Positions 18,674 through 27,190 of a stretch of DNA of 64,000 bases are shown here, piece after piece. The notes below the pieces were generated by a model. It worked only from the letters and a program-made list of their open reading frames with translations. It was not told where the DNA came from and searched no databases. The first letter of the stretch is position 1; each line of letters starts with the position of its first letter. Source of the stretch: Marixanthotalea marina (GTDB taxonomy: Bacteria > Bacteroidota > Bacteroidia > Flavobacteriales > Flavobacteriaceae); NCBI GenBank assembly GCA_018883545.1, contig JAHLEH010000002.1, forward strand, positions 62,001 to 126,000. Direction: 5' to 3'. Made by a program: the position numbers and the translations under genes.

Positions 18674-19441
18674 TTGAATCAAAAAATTAGCATATTGGGT
18701 TGTGGTTGGCTTGGGTTACCTCTAGCGGTTGATTTAAAAAACAAGGGGTATGAAGTTTACGGTTCAACTACCACCCATTCCAAAATAAAAAGCTTAGAAG
18801 AAAAAGGCATTAAACCGTTTCTTATCGACATTGGTAATCCAGATGTTGATTTTCAGGATTTTTTAAATACGGATGTTTTAATTATTGCTATTACCTCCAA
18901 GAGCATTGAAGACATTAAAAACCTGATAAAAATTATTGAAGCGTCTAAAGTTCAAAAAGTAATATTCATAAGCTCTACCTCTGTATACCCTTTTACGAAT
19001 GGTATTGTTACCGAAACAACCAAAACTATTAACAAACCTCTTGCGGAAATAGAACAATTATTCATTACGAATTCTTCTTTTAAATCCACCATACTAAGGT
19101 TTGGTGGGTTGTTTGGTTATGACAGAAAACCAGGGAAATTCATAAAACCAAATAAGCCAGTTGACAATCCAGACGGCTATATCAACCTTATCCACAGAGA
19201 TGATTGCATTGAAATCATTAAGAAAATCATATCAAAAAATGTGTGGAACGAAGTTCTAAATGCTTGTGCCGATGATCATCCAAAAAGACGGGAATTCTAT
19301 ACCAGAGAAACTCAAAAAATAGGAGTATCCAACATCGTTTTTAACGAAAAAACAGAAAGCAAATATAAAATCATAGATAGCCAAAAATTAAAAAACTTAC
19401 TGGACTATGAATTTATTCACTCAGATTTAATGAAAAACTAA
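18674..19441 (+). CDS. NAD(P)-binding Rossmann-fold oxidoreductase (YeeZ/SDR-like)
   Basis: 255 residues from a TTG start at 18674. No in-frame ATG precedes the nucleotide-binding motif, which comes almost at once (SILGCGWLGLPLAVDL, residues 5-20, GxGxxG). The middle contains VIFISSTSVYP and a region ending LRFGGLFGYDRKPGKF, as in extended SDR proteins of the YeeZ/epimerase type. Such proteins bind NAD(P) and act on nucleotide sugars or small carbonyl compounds, but this substrate is unknown. The next gene, another oxidoreductase, starts 14 bases later, so the two probably form an operon. Confidence 0.85.
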   Translation: MNQKISILGCGWLGLPLAVDLKNKGYEVYGSTTTHSKIKSLEEKGIKPFLIDIGNPDVDFQDFLNTDVLIIAITSKSIEDIKNLIKIIEASKVQKVIFISSTSVYPFTNGIVTETTKTINKPLAEIEQLFITNSSFKSTILRFGGLFGYDRKPGKFIKPNKPVDNPDGYINLIHRDDCIEIIKKIISKNVWNEVLNACADDHPKRREFYTRETQKIGVSNIVFNEKTESKYKIIDSQKLKNLLDYEFIHSDLMKN

Positions 19442-19455
19442 CACATAATACAAAC

Positions 19456-20382
19456 ATGAAAGCTGCTGTATACGAAAAATACGGACCACCAGATGTTCTA
19501 AAGCTAAAGGATATCCAAAAACCAATTCCTAAAGAGAATGAAATTTTGGTTAAGATACTCGCCGCCACCGTTACCTCTGGAGATGTAAGGCTTCGTAGTT
19601 CTGATTTTCCTCCATTGTTTTGGCTTCCTGCTAGATTATTATTTGGACTTTTCAAACCAAAAAAGAAAATTTTAGGTCACGAGTTTTCTGGTATAGTTGA
19701 AGCCATAGGAAAAAATGTAACCAAATTTAATGTTGGCGACTGTGTTTTTGGTACGACCACTATGCTAAAAACAGGTTCCTATGCAGAATATATATGCTTA
19801 CCTGAAAAATGGAAAAGTGGTGTGATTGGGTTGAAGCCAGTAAACTTAACTTATCAGGAGACAGCAGCATTGCCAGTTGGAGCCATGGCCGCAATGTACC
19901 TTTTGGACAAGGCAAATTTAAAAAATGGTCAGAATATATTGGTGTATGGTGCCTCTGGTAGTGTTGGAAGCTATGCTGTACAAATGGCACATCAAAAGGG
20001 TTCAAAAGTCACAGCCGTATGCAGTGCTTCCAATTTTGAAATGGTAAAAACATTAGGTGCCGACAACTTGCTAGACTATCATAAAAATGACTATTCAGAA
20101 AGCAAAGAAACATTTGATATAATCTTTGATGCCGTTGGAAAAACAAAGAAATCAAAAGCAAAAAAAGTTCTAAAAACTGGAGGTCGTTTCGTTTCAGTAA
20201 ATATGCTGACCAAAGAAAACGATGAAAATCTTCAGCAAATAAAAGAAATGGCAGAAAATGGAAAATTAAAACCATTCGTAGATAGGCATTTTAAACTTGA
20301 CGAAATAGTAAAGGCCCATGAATATGTTGATAAAGGCAGGAAAAGAGGTAACGTTGTTATAGAAATACATAGTAATAATTAA
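19456..20382 (+). CDS. NAD(P)-dependent MDR-type alcohol/quinone oxidoreductase
   Basis: 308 residues of the medium-chain dehydrogenase family: GroES-like N-terminal domain with GHEFSGIVEAIGKNV (about 75-89), then a Rossmann domain with the nucleotide motif YGASGSVGSYAVQMA (about 161-175). The cysteine set for structural zinc is missing, which fits quinone-oxidoreductase type MDRs rather than zinc alcohol dehydrogenases. NAD(P)H-dependent reduction of quinones or enals is likely. It is a distant paralogue of the gene at 47030-47935. It follows the SDR-like gene by 14 bases. Confidence 0.9.
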   Translation: MKAAVYEKYGPPDVLKLKDIQKPIPKENEILVKILAATVTSGDVRLRSSDFPPLFWLPARLLFGLFKPKKKILGHEFSGIVEAIGKNVTKFNVGDCVFGTTTMLKTGSYAEYICLPEKWKSGVIGLKPVNLTYQETAALPVGAMAAMYLLDKANLKNGQNILVYGASGSVGSYAVQMAHQKGSKVTAVCSASNFEMVKTLGADNLLDYHKNDYSESKETFDIIFDAVGKTKKSKAKKVLKTGGRFVSVNMLTKENDENLQQIKEMAENGKLKPFVDRHFKLDEIVKAHEYVDKGRKRGNVVIEIHSNN

Positions 20383-20455
20383 CTGTAAACTTTCCAACTT
20401 TTTTTAATTATATTCGTTCACAATCAACCACCTAAACGAATTAAAATATTGTGCT

Positions 20456-21439
20456 ATGAGCAACTTAGTAAAATGGGTATTCACACTGTGCCTATCAATA
20501 ACAATTCAACAACTAACAATTGCCCAACAAGCTTGGGAAGAAGTCATTTCCGCTGATGGCAGTAAGCCCCATGCGAGACACGAAGCAGCTTTTGTTCAGG
20601 TAGGTAAAAAACTCATTTTATTGGGAGGACGCGGCATTAAACCTGTTAATATTTTTGATGTAGATAAAAAAGTTTGGACCAATGGTGCAACGCCTCCAGT
20701 GGAAATGCACCATTTTCAACCTGTTGTTTATAAAAACAAAGTATATATAATTTGCGCCATGACTGGTGGTTACCCGGGTGAAACACCGCTTAAAAACATC
20801 TATATATATGATATTAAAAAAGACGAATGGACCCAAGGTGCTACCATACCAGAAAACCGTCTTCGAGGATCGACCGGCAATGTGGTTTATAATGGTAAAA
20901 TCTATATTTCTTGTGGTATCAAAAACGGACATATTGGTGACCATAAAAATTGGTTGGACGTGTACGACCCAAAAATCGGGACTTGGACACAATTACCCGA
21001 CGCACCCCGTGCCCGTGATCACTTTCAAGCGGCCGTAGTGAACAACAAATTATATGTTGCTGGTGGTCGACAATCTAAAGCGCCTAACGAAACCTTTACC
21101 CATACCATTGGCGAGGTTGATGTGTTTGATTTCAAAACATCGCAATGGACAACCCTTAGCCAACCATTACCAACACACAGAGCTGGTAGCATGACTATAG
21201 GCTTGGGTAACGACATGGTAGTTGTTGGCGGCGAATCCTTAAGTCAAGACAACGCCCATAACCAAGTTGAAGCCTATAACACCAGTAACAATTCGTGGCA
21301 TAATTATCCTTCGTTAATTACCGGGAGGCATGGCTCTAGTGTTGTAAAATATAAAGACCACATATACGTAGCTGCCGGATGCGGACGTCGTGGTGGCAAC
21401 CCCGAATTGGACACTATGGAACGACTAAAGGTTGACTAA
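20456..21439 (+). CDS. Secreted Kelch-repeat beta-propeller protein
   Basis: 327 residues with a signal peptide (about 1-23, ending near TIAQQ). The rest is five or six Kelch repeats, each with a GG pair and spaced Y and W residues (LILLGGRGIKPV, VYNGKIYISCG, KLYVAGGRQSK, MVVVGGESLSQ, IYVAAGCGRRGG). The domain should form a periplasmic or secreted beta-propeller used for binding. It lacks a catalytic signature I recognise. It is followed by two more exported proteins, one a GH43 glycosidase, so a carbohydrate-related role is possible. A sialidase or mutarotase-like activity (as in NanM) cannot be excluded. Confidence 0.85.
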   Translation: MSNLVKWVFTLCLSITIQQLTIAQQAWEEVISADGSKPHARHEAAFVQVGKKLILLGGRGIKPVNIFDVDKKVWTNGATPPVEMHHFQPVVYKNKVYIICAMTGGYPGETPLKNIYIYDIKKDEWTQGATIPENRLRGSTGNVVYNGKIYISCGIKNGHIGDHKNWLDVYDPKIGTWTQLPDAPRARDHFQAAVVNNKLYVAGGRQSKAPNETFTHTIGEVDVFDFKTSQWTTLSQPLPTHRAGSMTIGLGNDMVVVGGESLSQDNAHNQVEAYNTSNNSWHNYPSLITGRHGSSVVKYKDHIYVAAGCGRRGGNPELDTMERLKVD

Positions 21440-21657
21440 TTTTCCAACACCTAACTTTCTAAAAAGCCATTATTTACAACCCTAATTGGGTTAACGATGC
21501 TCCCTGAAATTAACTAAACATCCTTAGTAATTTTTAAACTCAATTTTATAGCAATATTTATGAATATTACGCTGTAAAACGGCAATTCTTTTCGTATTTT
21601 TATAGTACATTCTTACACACACAAAATAATAACAACTAAAACTGTAAAAATTACATT

Positions 21658-22392
21658 ATGAACATCAAACAAAAACCATGGTCGGTGGCAAAAGGTTTGA
21701 TAATCCTGATTGTTTTAGGATTACAAGCATCCTTGGCTAGCGCCCAAAGACAAGCTGATTATGCCGAAAACCTTGACGTCGAACGCACCATTGCGCCTTA
21801 TTTTACCGAGGCTACAAAAGGAGAAATGACTCCAGATGCCGATGGGTTTATTCGCCGTTGGTTATTATTGGAACCCATCAACAAACCCAACCGTACCAAC
21901 ACGGTATTTACTGATAGCTATCTAAGAAATGCTTTTGATACGCTGTATTTTAAAACCCAGTTTACCAAACTGCCTAAAGATGGCGAAAAGGTAAAGGTTG
22001 GCGACCAAAAACTGGAATGGCACGCCTTGGAAAGCAATAATTTTAATGTGAAATTATTTCGTTTCGCTTTCGGACTGGACAAACAAATTTACGGTGTGCT
22101 TTTTTGGGCCGTCACCGTTGTTAACAGTCCCGAAGATATGGAAAACGTAAGAATGGCCATTGGCTCGAATTCTGCATCCATGTGGTGGCTTAACGGTGAA
22201 GAGGCCGCCTTACTATCGGGAGACCGCCGTATGGTTATGGACGATGTCGTTTCAAAACGCCTCACGCTTAAAAAAGGAAAAAACATTATTCGCGGTGCCG
22301 TCATTAATGGCCCCGGTATGAGTGATTTCTGTGTGCGTTTTCTTGATGAAAACGGCGAGCCTATTAAAAACCTCACCATTACTTACGAATAA
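21658..22392 (+). CDS. Secreted protein of unknown function with beta-sandwich-like C-terminus
   Basis: 244 residues with a signal peptide (about 1-29, ending SLASAQ). The mature part starts with a linker, then a domain holding FIRRWLLLEPINKPN, EWHALESNNFNVKLFRF, SNSASMWWLNGEEAALLSGDRR and LTLKKGKNIIRGAVINGPGMSDF. The pattern of a tryptophan-rich strand, a glycine turn and KGKNIIRG resembles galactose-binding-like sandwich domains found beside glycoside hydrolases. I do not recognise a named family. It is 52 bases upstream of the GH43 gene and is probably co-transcribed, which suggests polysaccharide binding, but this is only inferred. Confidence 0.75.
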   Translation: MNIKQKPWSVAKGLIILIVLGLQASLASAQRQADYAENLDVERTIAPYFTEATKGEMTPDADGFIRRWLLLEPINKPNRTNTVFTDSYLRNAFDTLYFKTQFTKLPKDGEKVKVGDQKLEWHALESNNFNVKLFRFAFGLDKQIYGVLFWAVTVVNSPEDMENVRMAIGSNSASMWWLNGEEAALLSGDRRMVMDDVVSKRLTLKKGKNIIRGAVINGPGMSDFCVRFLDENGEPIKNLTITYE

Positions 22393-22444
22393 AATTAATT
22401 AATCATCCTATTTAAAATAGCATTAAATAGACATTGAAATTATT

Positions 22445-23905
22445 ATGAAACTAACAATAAAAATATGGGGCACTACGGCCCTACTCGCTGTTTTAGTATA
22501 TGGAACAGCTATAGCACAAATTGGGAAACCATTTATACACGACCCTTCAACCATCATGGAATGTGATGGTAAGTATTATACATTTGGCACAGGCGGTGGC
22601 GGATTGATATCCGAAGACGGCTGGACCTGGAACTCTGGCGCGGTAAGACCAGGAAGAGGTGCTGCACCAGATGCCATAAAAATCGGTGACCGGTATCTTG
22701 TTGCTTATGGTACTACCGGCGGTGGCTTGGGAGGCGGACACGATGGTAAAATTAATACCATGTGGAACAAAACCTTGGATCCCAACTCACCAGATTTTGA
22801 ATTTACAGAACCTATTGTGGTGGCCGAATCCAAAAATATGGAGGATAACGATGCCATAGACCCTGGATTGTTGTTAGACCCAACCGATGGCCGTTTATGG
22901 TTATGTTATGGTACCTATTTTGGAAACATTCGCTTGGTAGAACTCGATCCTAAAACGGGTAAACGTATGGAAGGTAATGAAGCTTTAGATATCGCTATAG
23001 ATTGTGAAGCAACCGATTTGGAATATCGCAACGGTTGGTACTATCTACTTGGCACACACGGTACTTGCTGCGATGGCGCCAACGCAACCTACAACATTGT
23101 GGTTGGGCGTTCTAAAAACGTAACGGGGCCTTATGTTGATAATATGGGACGCGATATGTTAAGAGGTGGTGGTAAAATGGTGATTTCATCTGGCGGTGGA
23201 AGAACCAACGGTGCCGGTCATTTTGGACGTACGGTTTTGGAAGAAGGCGTTGAAAAAGTATCGTTTCACTACGAAGCCGATTTAGACCAAGGTGGCCGTA
23301 GTGTATTGGCGATAAAGCCCTTATTATGGGATAAAGGCTGGCCGGAAGCTGGTGAAAACCTAAAAGATGGCACTTATGAAATTGAATCTGAAAGACGCGG
23401 CTATGGTTTGGAGTTGATAGTTGATTTTGTAAGAATGCCACGTACGGCTCGTGGCTTTTTTGGAGCAAATTCTGATGAGCCTGTGGTACCTGTACCATCA
23501 CAAAAACTGGAAGATGTAATTGACACTTGGCCAAAAGGCAATATTGAAGTTAGGATAGGCGACTATTTGGCGCGACCTCACCAACGATGGACCATTACCG
23601 CGGTGCCTGAATTAGGCGGTTATTTTGGTGGGCCTTATTACAAAATCGTAATAGAAGGCACCGACCGTGCTTTGGCTGCTACAGCTGATGCCGAAGTAAT
23701 AACCGTTCCAGAATTTACAGGTGCCCCCGAACAATTGTGGCGTATTGACCAATTAACCGATGGCACCTACCGCATCATGCCTAAGGAAATACCAAATTCT
23801 GATAAGGAGTATGCACTCATTTCTATTGGTGACAGCACACCTACCCTAGCTGAGTTTGATTTTAATAGCGATAACTCTAAATGGAATTTTAAAGACAAGA
23901 ATTAG
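22445..23905 (+). CDS. Secreted GH43 glycoside hydrolase with ricin-like C-terminal domain
   Basis: 486 residues with a signal peptide (about 1-24). The five-bladed GH43 propeller has its catalytic residues in place: D33 (FIHDPSTIMECDG, base), D139 (DAIDPGLLLDPTDG, pKa modulator) and E188 (DCEATDLEY, acid). APDA (about 74-77) is a further typical GH43 element. After about residue 350 a ricin-type beta-trefoil-like domain follows, with QRWTITAVP and QLWRIDQLTDGTYRI. GH43 enzymes cut arabinans, arabinoxylans or related sugars, and the exact specificity cannot be read from the sequence. No SusC/SusD pair is adjacent, so this is not a complete utilisation locus. Confidence 0.9.
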   Translation: MKLTIKIWGTTALLAVLVYGTAIAQIGKPFIHDPSTIMECDGKYYTFGTGGGGLISEDGWTWNSGAVRPGRGAAPDAIKIGDRYLVAYGTTGGGLGGGHDGKINTMWNKTLDPNSPDFEFTEPIVVAESKNMEDNDAIDPGLLLDPTDGRLWLCYGTYFGNIRLVELDPKTGKRMEGNEALDIAIDCEATDLEYRNGWYYLLGTHGTCCDGANATYNIVVGRSKNVTGPYVDNMGRDMLRGGGKMVISSGGGRTNGAGHFGRTVLEEGVEKVSFHYEADLDQGGRSVLAIKPLLWDKGWPEAGENLKDGTYEIESERRGYGLELIVDFVRMPRTARGFFGANSDEPVVPVPSQKLEDVIDTWPKGNIEVRIGDYLARPHQRWTITAVPELGGYFGGPYYKIVIEGTDRALAATADAEVITVPEFTGAPEQLWRIDQLTDGTYRIMPKEIPNSDKEYALISIGDSTPTLAEFDFNSDNSKWNFKDKN

Positions 23906-23927
23906 AAATATATTCTTTTTAAATAGC

Positions 23928-23959
23928 AAAAGCGCAGATTGATGAATCTGCGCTTTTTT
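23928..23959 (+). terminator. Rho-independent terminator after GH43 gene
   Basis: Stem AAAAGCGCAGATT pairs with AATCTGCGCTTTTTT around a 4-base loop (GATG), with a T tract at the end. It lies 23 bases after the GH43 stop and closes the Kelch/unknown/GH43 transcript. The symmetry means it could also work on the other strand. Confidence 0.9.
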
Positions 23960-24071
23960 GTTTCTACAAAACTATATATTTAATGAGTTATGTTTAATTT
24001 GTAAATATTTTCGACTATATTGGTGAACCTAATATATAAATACTCCAACAGAAAAACTAAACTATTAATAA

Positions 24072-25778
24072 ATGGATATTATTTCGGTTAGAATTGAAAA
24101 TTATAGAGCAATCGAGGACATTAATGTATTATTAAATTATCCAATAAATCCAATTATAGGAATTAATGAGTCTGGAAAAACCAGTATTTTAAAAGCAATA
24201 TTATGTTTAGATAAAGGTCGTGATAAATTCAATAAAGGACAGCATTTAGAATATCAGAACAAATATTCTACACGTGATACAGTTGGGTGTAGAATAACAG
24301 CATCAATTAAATTAACCGAACAAGAAATTGAAGAATTGATATCGTACTGCCAGTTTAATACAGGAACAGAAGATTATGAACAATTATTGTCAATCTCTAA
24401 TACATCTAAAATTCAATATGCAAGAACATTGTCAGAAGATAAGACTTTTTCTATTTTAAATGAAGAATTTTCAAATAGGCTTAAAAGCAAGCTTCTTAAG
24501 TTCATTCAAAATAGATTTCCTGTGTTCCTATATTTCGATGACTTTACTGATAGGGTACCAGAAGAAATAACTTTTAATGAAACGTATATCAATGATGGTA
24601 AGTTAGGAAGAGGCATCCAAAGAGAATGGCAAGAAATAATTGAAGAAATTTTAAAAAGGTCTGAGTTGGAAGGAATTGACGACAACGACAAAGCCTTACA
24701 GAATTATTTTAAAGTAGAAAATAGGGATAGAAAATATGACATATTATCAGATATTGAAGCTGTTTTAAATTCTGAAATTATAGCCGAATGGAGAAAAATT
24801 AAAAAACGTGGTAAAAATAATTTTGCTGATGATAGTGAAAATTTAAAATTAGAGTTAGATAATACCGAACATTATAAATTTCAATTTAAAGTTAGAGATA
24901 CTTCAAATCAGAATAAAAAAAGAACTTTCAATGTTAGTGAAAGAAGTAAAGGTTTTCAGTGGTTTTTTAATTATATGATAAAATTAAAATTTAACCCAAG
25001 ATATACGAAAACACAAGAAAATTCCATTTTTTTACTGGATGAGCCCGGCTCTTACCTCCATTCTTCTGCACAAACAGAATTGCTGAAAGAACTAAAATCT
25101 GTTTCAGAAAAAAACACCATTATATATTGTACTCATTCTCAATTTTTATTGAATCCCGATGATATTAAACTTGGGAGTATAAAAATTGCTCAAAAGCAAG
25201 ATTCAAAAATAGAGCTTGATTTATTTGGTCAATACAAATCAGAAAAAAATTCAGGTGCCCTTAGCCCTGTTTATCAAGCTTTACAATTAAACAGTGCCAA
25301 TGACTACATAGGTGATGTAATTATAACAGAAGGTATCACTGACTATTATGTTTTAAAAATGATGCAAGAAAATTGGAATTTTCCAAAACCAAATACAAAA
25401 ATAATTCCTGGCAGTGGTTCTGGTAGCTCTACCAACTTAATTTCATTTGCTCTTGGTTTTACTAATAATTTTAAAATTATATTTGATAATGACAGAGCTG
25501 GTCATCAAGCATCTACGAAATATGTTAAAGAATTTGGAGAAACTATTGAGAATTATTTTCACTTTTATCATGAATCCAAGAAGAATTTTAAACTAGAAAA
25601 CCATTTCTCCAAAAAAGATCAAGATAGATTATTAAAAATAACAAACTCGAAATCATTAAAGCGAGCTATTCCAATTTTATATCTTGATTTAAATGAAAAA
25701 ATTAAGGAGTTTTTAAATGATATGGAAGAGGAAAGTAAAAATTTGTTGGGAATCACCATAAATAGCATAGGTCTTTAA
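24072..25778 (+). CDS. OLD-family ATP-dependent nuclease (AAA ATPase plus TOPRIM)
   Basis: 568 residues. An ABC-type ATPase head has Walker A GINESGKTS (30-38), a signature region SERSKGFQWFF (289-299), Walker B IFLLDEPGS (319-327, D323 and E324) and the switch histidine in YCTHSQF. A TOPRIM nuclease domain follows with E420 (IITEGITDYY) and the DxD pair D472/D474 (FDNDRAG). This is the class of OLD and GajA-like proteins, which nick DNA and guard against phages. No UvrD-like helicase (GajB) or reverse transcriptase lies next to it, so it would be a stand-alone (class 1) OLD protein. The gene is visibly more AT-rich than its neighbours and has no operon partner. Confidence 0.9.
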   Translation: MDIISVRIENYRAIEDINVLLNYPINPIIGINESGKTSILKAILCLDKGRDKFNKGQHLEYQNKYSTRDTVGCRITASIKLTEQEIEELISYCQFNTGTEDYEQLLSISNTSKIQYARTLSEDKTFSILNEEFSNRLKSKLLKFIQNRFPVFLYFDDFTDRVPEEITFNETYINDGKLGRGIQREWQEIIEEILKRSELEGIDDNDKALQNYFKVENRDRKYDILSDIEAVLNSEIIAEWRKIKKRGKNNFADDSENLKLELDNTEHYKFQFKVRDTSNQNKKRTFNVSERSKGFQWFFNYMIKLKFNPRYTKTQENSIFLLDEPGSYLHSSAQTELLKELKSVSEKNTIIYCTHSQFLLNPDDIKLGSIKIAQKQDSKIELDLFGQYKSEKNSGALSPVYQALQLNSANDYIGDVIITEGITDYYVLKMMQENWNFPKPNTKIIPGSGSGSSTNLISFALGFTNNFKIIFDNDRAGHQASTKYVKEFGETIENYFHFYHESKKNFKLENHFSKKDQDRLLKITNSKSLKRAIPILYLDLNEKIKEFLNDMEEESKNLLGITINSIGL

Positions 25779-25812
25779 ATAAAATTGATTGCTAATAAAA
25801 ATTTAGCTCTTC

Positions 25813-27045
25813 TTAATTTTCTTTTATTGACTTCCCCACAGACCCCGTTTCACTGGGTATTAATTCATACACAAAATCGGGAGCTAAAAGCTGGTCTTCC
25901 TTTCTGTGTGAAACATATAAAATAGCCGTTGGGGTTTCGGTCGCTATTTTGTTTATGAGTTGGCAAAACAGGTCGGCATCGGCATCATCAAGGCCATTGG
26001 TAGGCTCATCTAAAATAAGCAAAGGCGGTTGTTTTACCATAGCACGGGCTATCAACACCAAACGTTGGTGCCCACGGGACAAAAACAAAAAACTTTTGTT
26101 TTTTATGTGGTACATGCCTAAAATTTCCAGCCATTGTTTGGCCATGGCTATTTGGGTTTCCGAGGGATATTTGTAAAGTCCTACGGAGTCGTAAAACCCA
26201 GATAGAATCATGTTCTCTATGGTTTCAGAGCGCATAAAGCCCCTAAGCATTTCCGACGAAAAATAACCAATGTGTTTTTTAATATCCCAAACACTTTCGC
26301 CACTCCCCTTTTTCATACCAAACAAAGTAATATCTTGGTGGTAGGCTTTGGGGTTATCCCCAAAAATCATAGATAGCAAGGTGCTTTTTCCCGCCCCATT
26401 AGGCCCAACCAATTGCCAAAACTCACCTTTCTTGATTTCCCAGTTGATGTCTTTAACAATGGTTCTTTCACCATAACGCACCGTCACGTTTTTAAAAACC
26501 ACCAAAGGATTGATAGCCTCGAAATCTGGACCAACATACTTGGGCAACGCTCCAACAAACGGATTGGTTTTAGCATCGGTAATATTGTTTAAATCAGTTA
26601 TTGGTACAAGGCTATCACCCTGCCAACTATAAACTTGAGAAATAAATGGCAAGACCTCTTTTTTCCTGTTTGTTATTTGAATGATAGGAATTTTTAAACT
26701 TAGCTGTGTTAATTCATTAACAATATGCTGTTGTGAGGTAGTATCAAGGTTCCCAAATACATTATCGACCACCAAATAATCGGGGTTTTGGGAAATAAGA
26801 TAGTTCAATAAAGCTTTTTTGCGTTCCCCTTCAGAAGATGTTTGTAAGTTCTTTTTGTTGGGTGTTGCGATGTAAAAATGATCGTGACGGACTTCTTCGT
26901 CAATAAATTTATTAATAGTAATTTCAGAAAAAAGCACCCCTTTTTTGTTTTTAAAATCAGAAAGCAACTCACCGGACATAAGCCATTCTATAAGCTGTTG
27001 CTTATCGTCTTTATTGGAAATGTATATGGCTTTGTGGGTATGCAA
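25813..27045 (-). CDS. ModF-like ABC ATPase with a degenerate first cassette
   Basis: 410 residues. The C-terminal cassette (about 180-400) is complete: Walker A GPNGAGKS (214-221), signature LSRGHQR (322-328) and Walker B LLILDEPTNGLDD (342-354). The N-terminal half keeps a signature-like SSEGERKKALL (70-80) and a Walker-B-like PDYLVVDNVFGNLD (88-101) but has no P-loop, so the first cassette is missing its ATP-binding front. ModF/PhrA proteins have two cassettes and no membrane domain, and their role is unclear. Whether the shortening is family-wide in flavobacteria or specific here I cannot tell. No permease is adjacent. Confidence 0.88.
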   Translation of the reverse strand: MHTHKAIYISNKDDKQQLIEWLMSGELLSDFKNKKGVLFSEITINKFIDEEVRHDHFYIATPNKKNLQTSSEGERKKALLNYLISQNPDYLVVDNVFGNLDTTSQQHIVNELTQLSLKIPIIQITNRKKEVLPFISQVYSWQGDSLVPITDLNNITDAKTNPFVGALPKYVGPDFEAINPLVVFKNVTVRYGERTIVKDINWEIKKGEFWQLVGPNGAGKSTLLSMIFGDNPKAYHQDITLFGMKKGSGESVWDIKKHIGYFSSEMLRGFMRSETIENMILSGFYDSVGLYKYPSETQIAMAKQWLEILGMYHIKNKSFLFLSRGHQRLVLIARAMVKQPPLLILDEPTNGLDDADADLFCQLINKIATETPTAILYVSHRKEDQLLAPDFVYELIPSETGSVGKSIKEN

Positions 27046-27085
27046 GATTTATCGTTTTTAAAACACAACACTCTGCTCCATTTTT

Positions 27086-27172
27086 GACTTCGACAAGCTC
27101 AGTCTGACAAAAATTGATTCTCAATACTAATTTTACATATCAAAATATGTAAAATTCACTCGAATTGACAAA
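27086..27172. repeat. Composite intergenic repeat with palindrome
   Basis: The 145-base gap between the ABC and kinase genes holds three pieces. CTTCGACAAGCTCAGTCTGA (27089-27108) is a repeat-family segment. A perfect 12-base inverted repeat follows, AATTTTACATAT and ATATGTAAAATT (27131-27142, 27147-27158). CACTCGAATTGAC (27159-27171) is the exact reverse complement of bases 59665-59677. The segments recur elsewhere in this window between genes, so this is a dispersed intergenic repeat, not a gene. Confidence 0.65.
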
Positions 27173-27190
27173 TTTTACGAAAAAAATAAA

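Noticed and set aside
24072-25778. Gabija defence system
   Set aside because: Only a GajA-like protein is present; no UvrD-type GajB helicase adjoins it, so the system name is not supported.
27131-27158. Attachment site or regulator operator
   Set aside because: The palindrome lies between two same-strand genes with no integrase, and its flanks match dispersed repeats, so a repeat or terminator is simpler.
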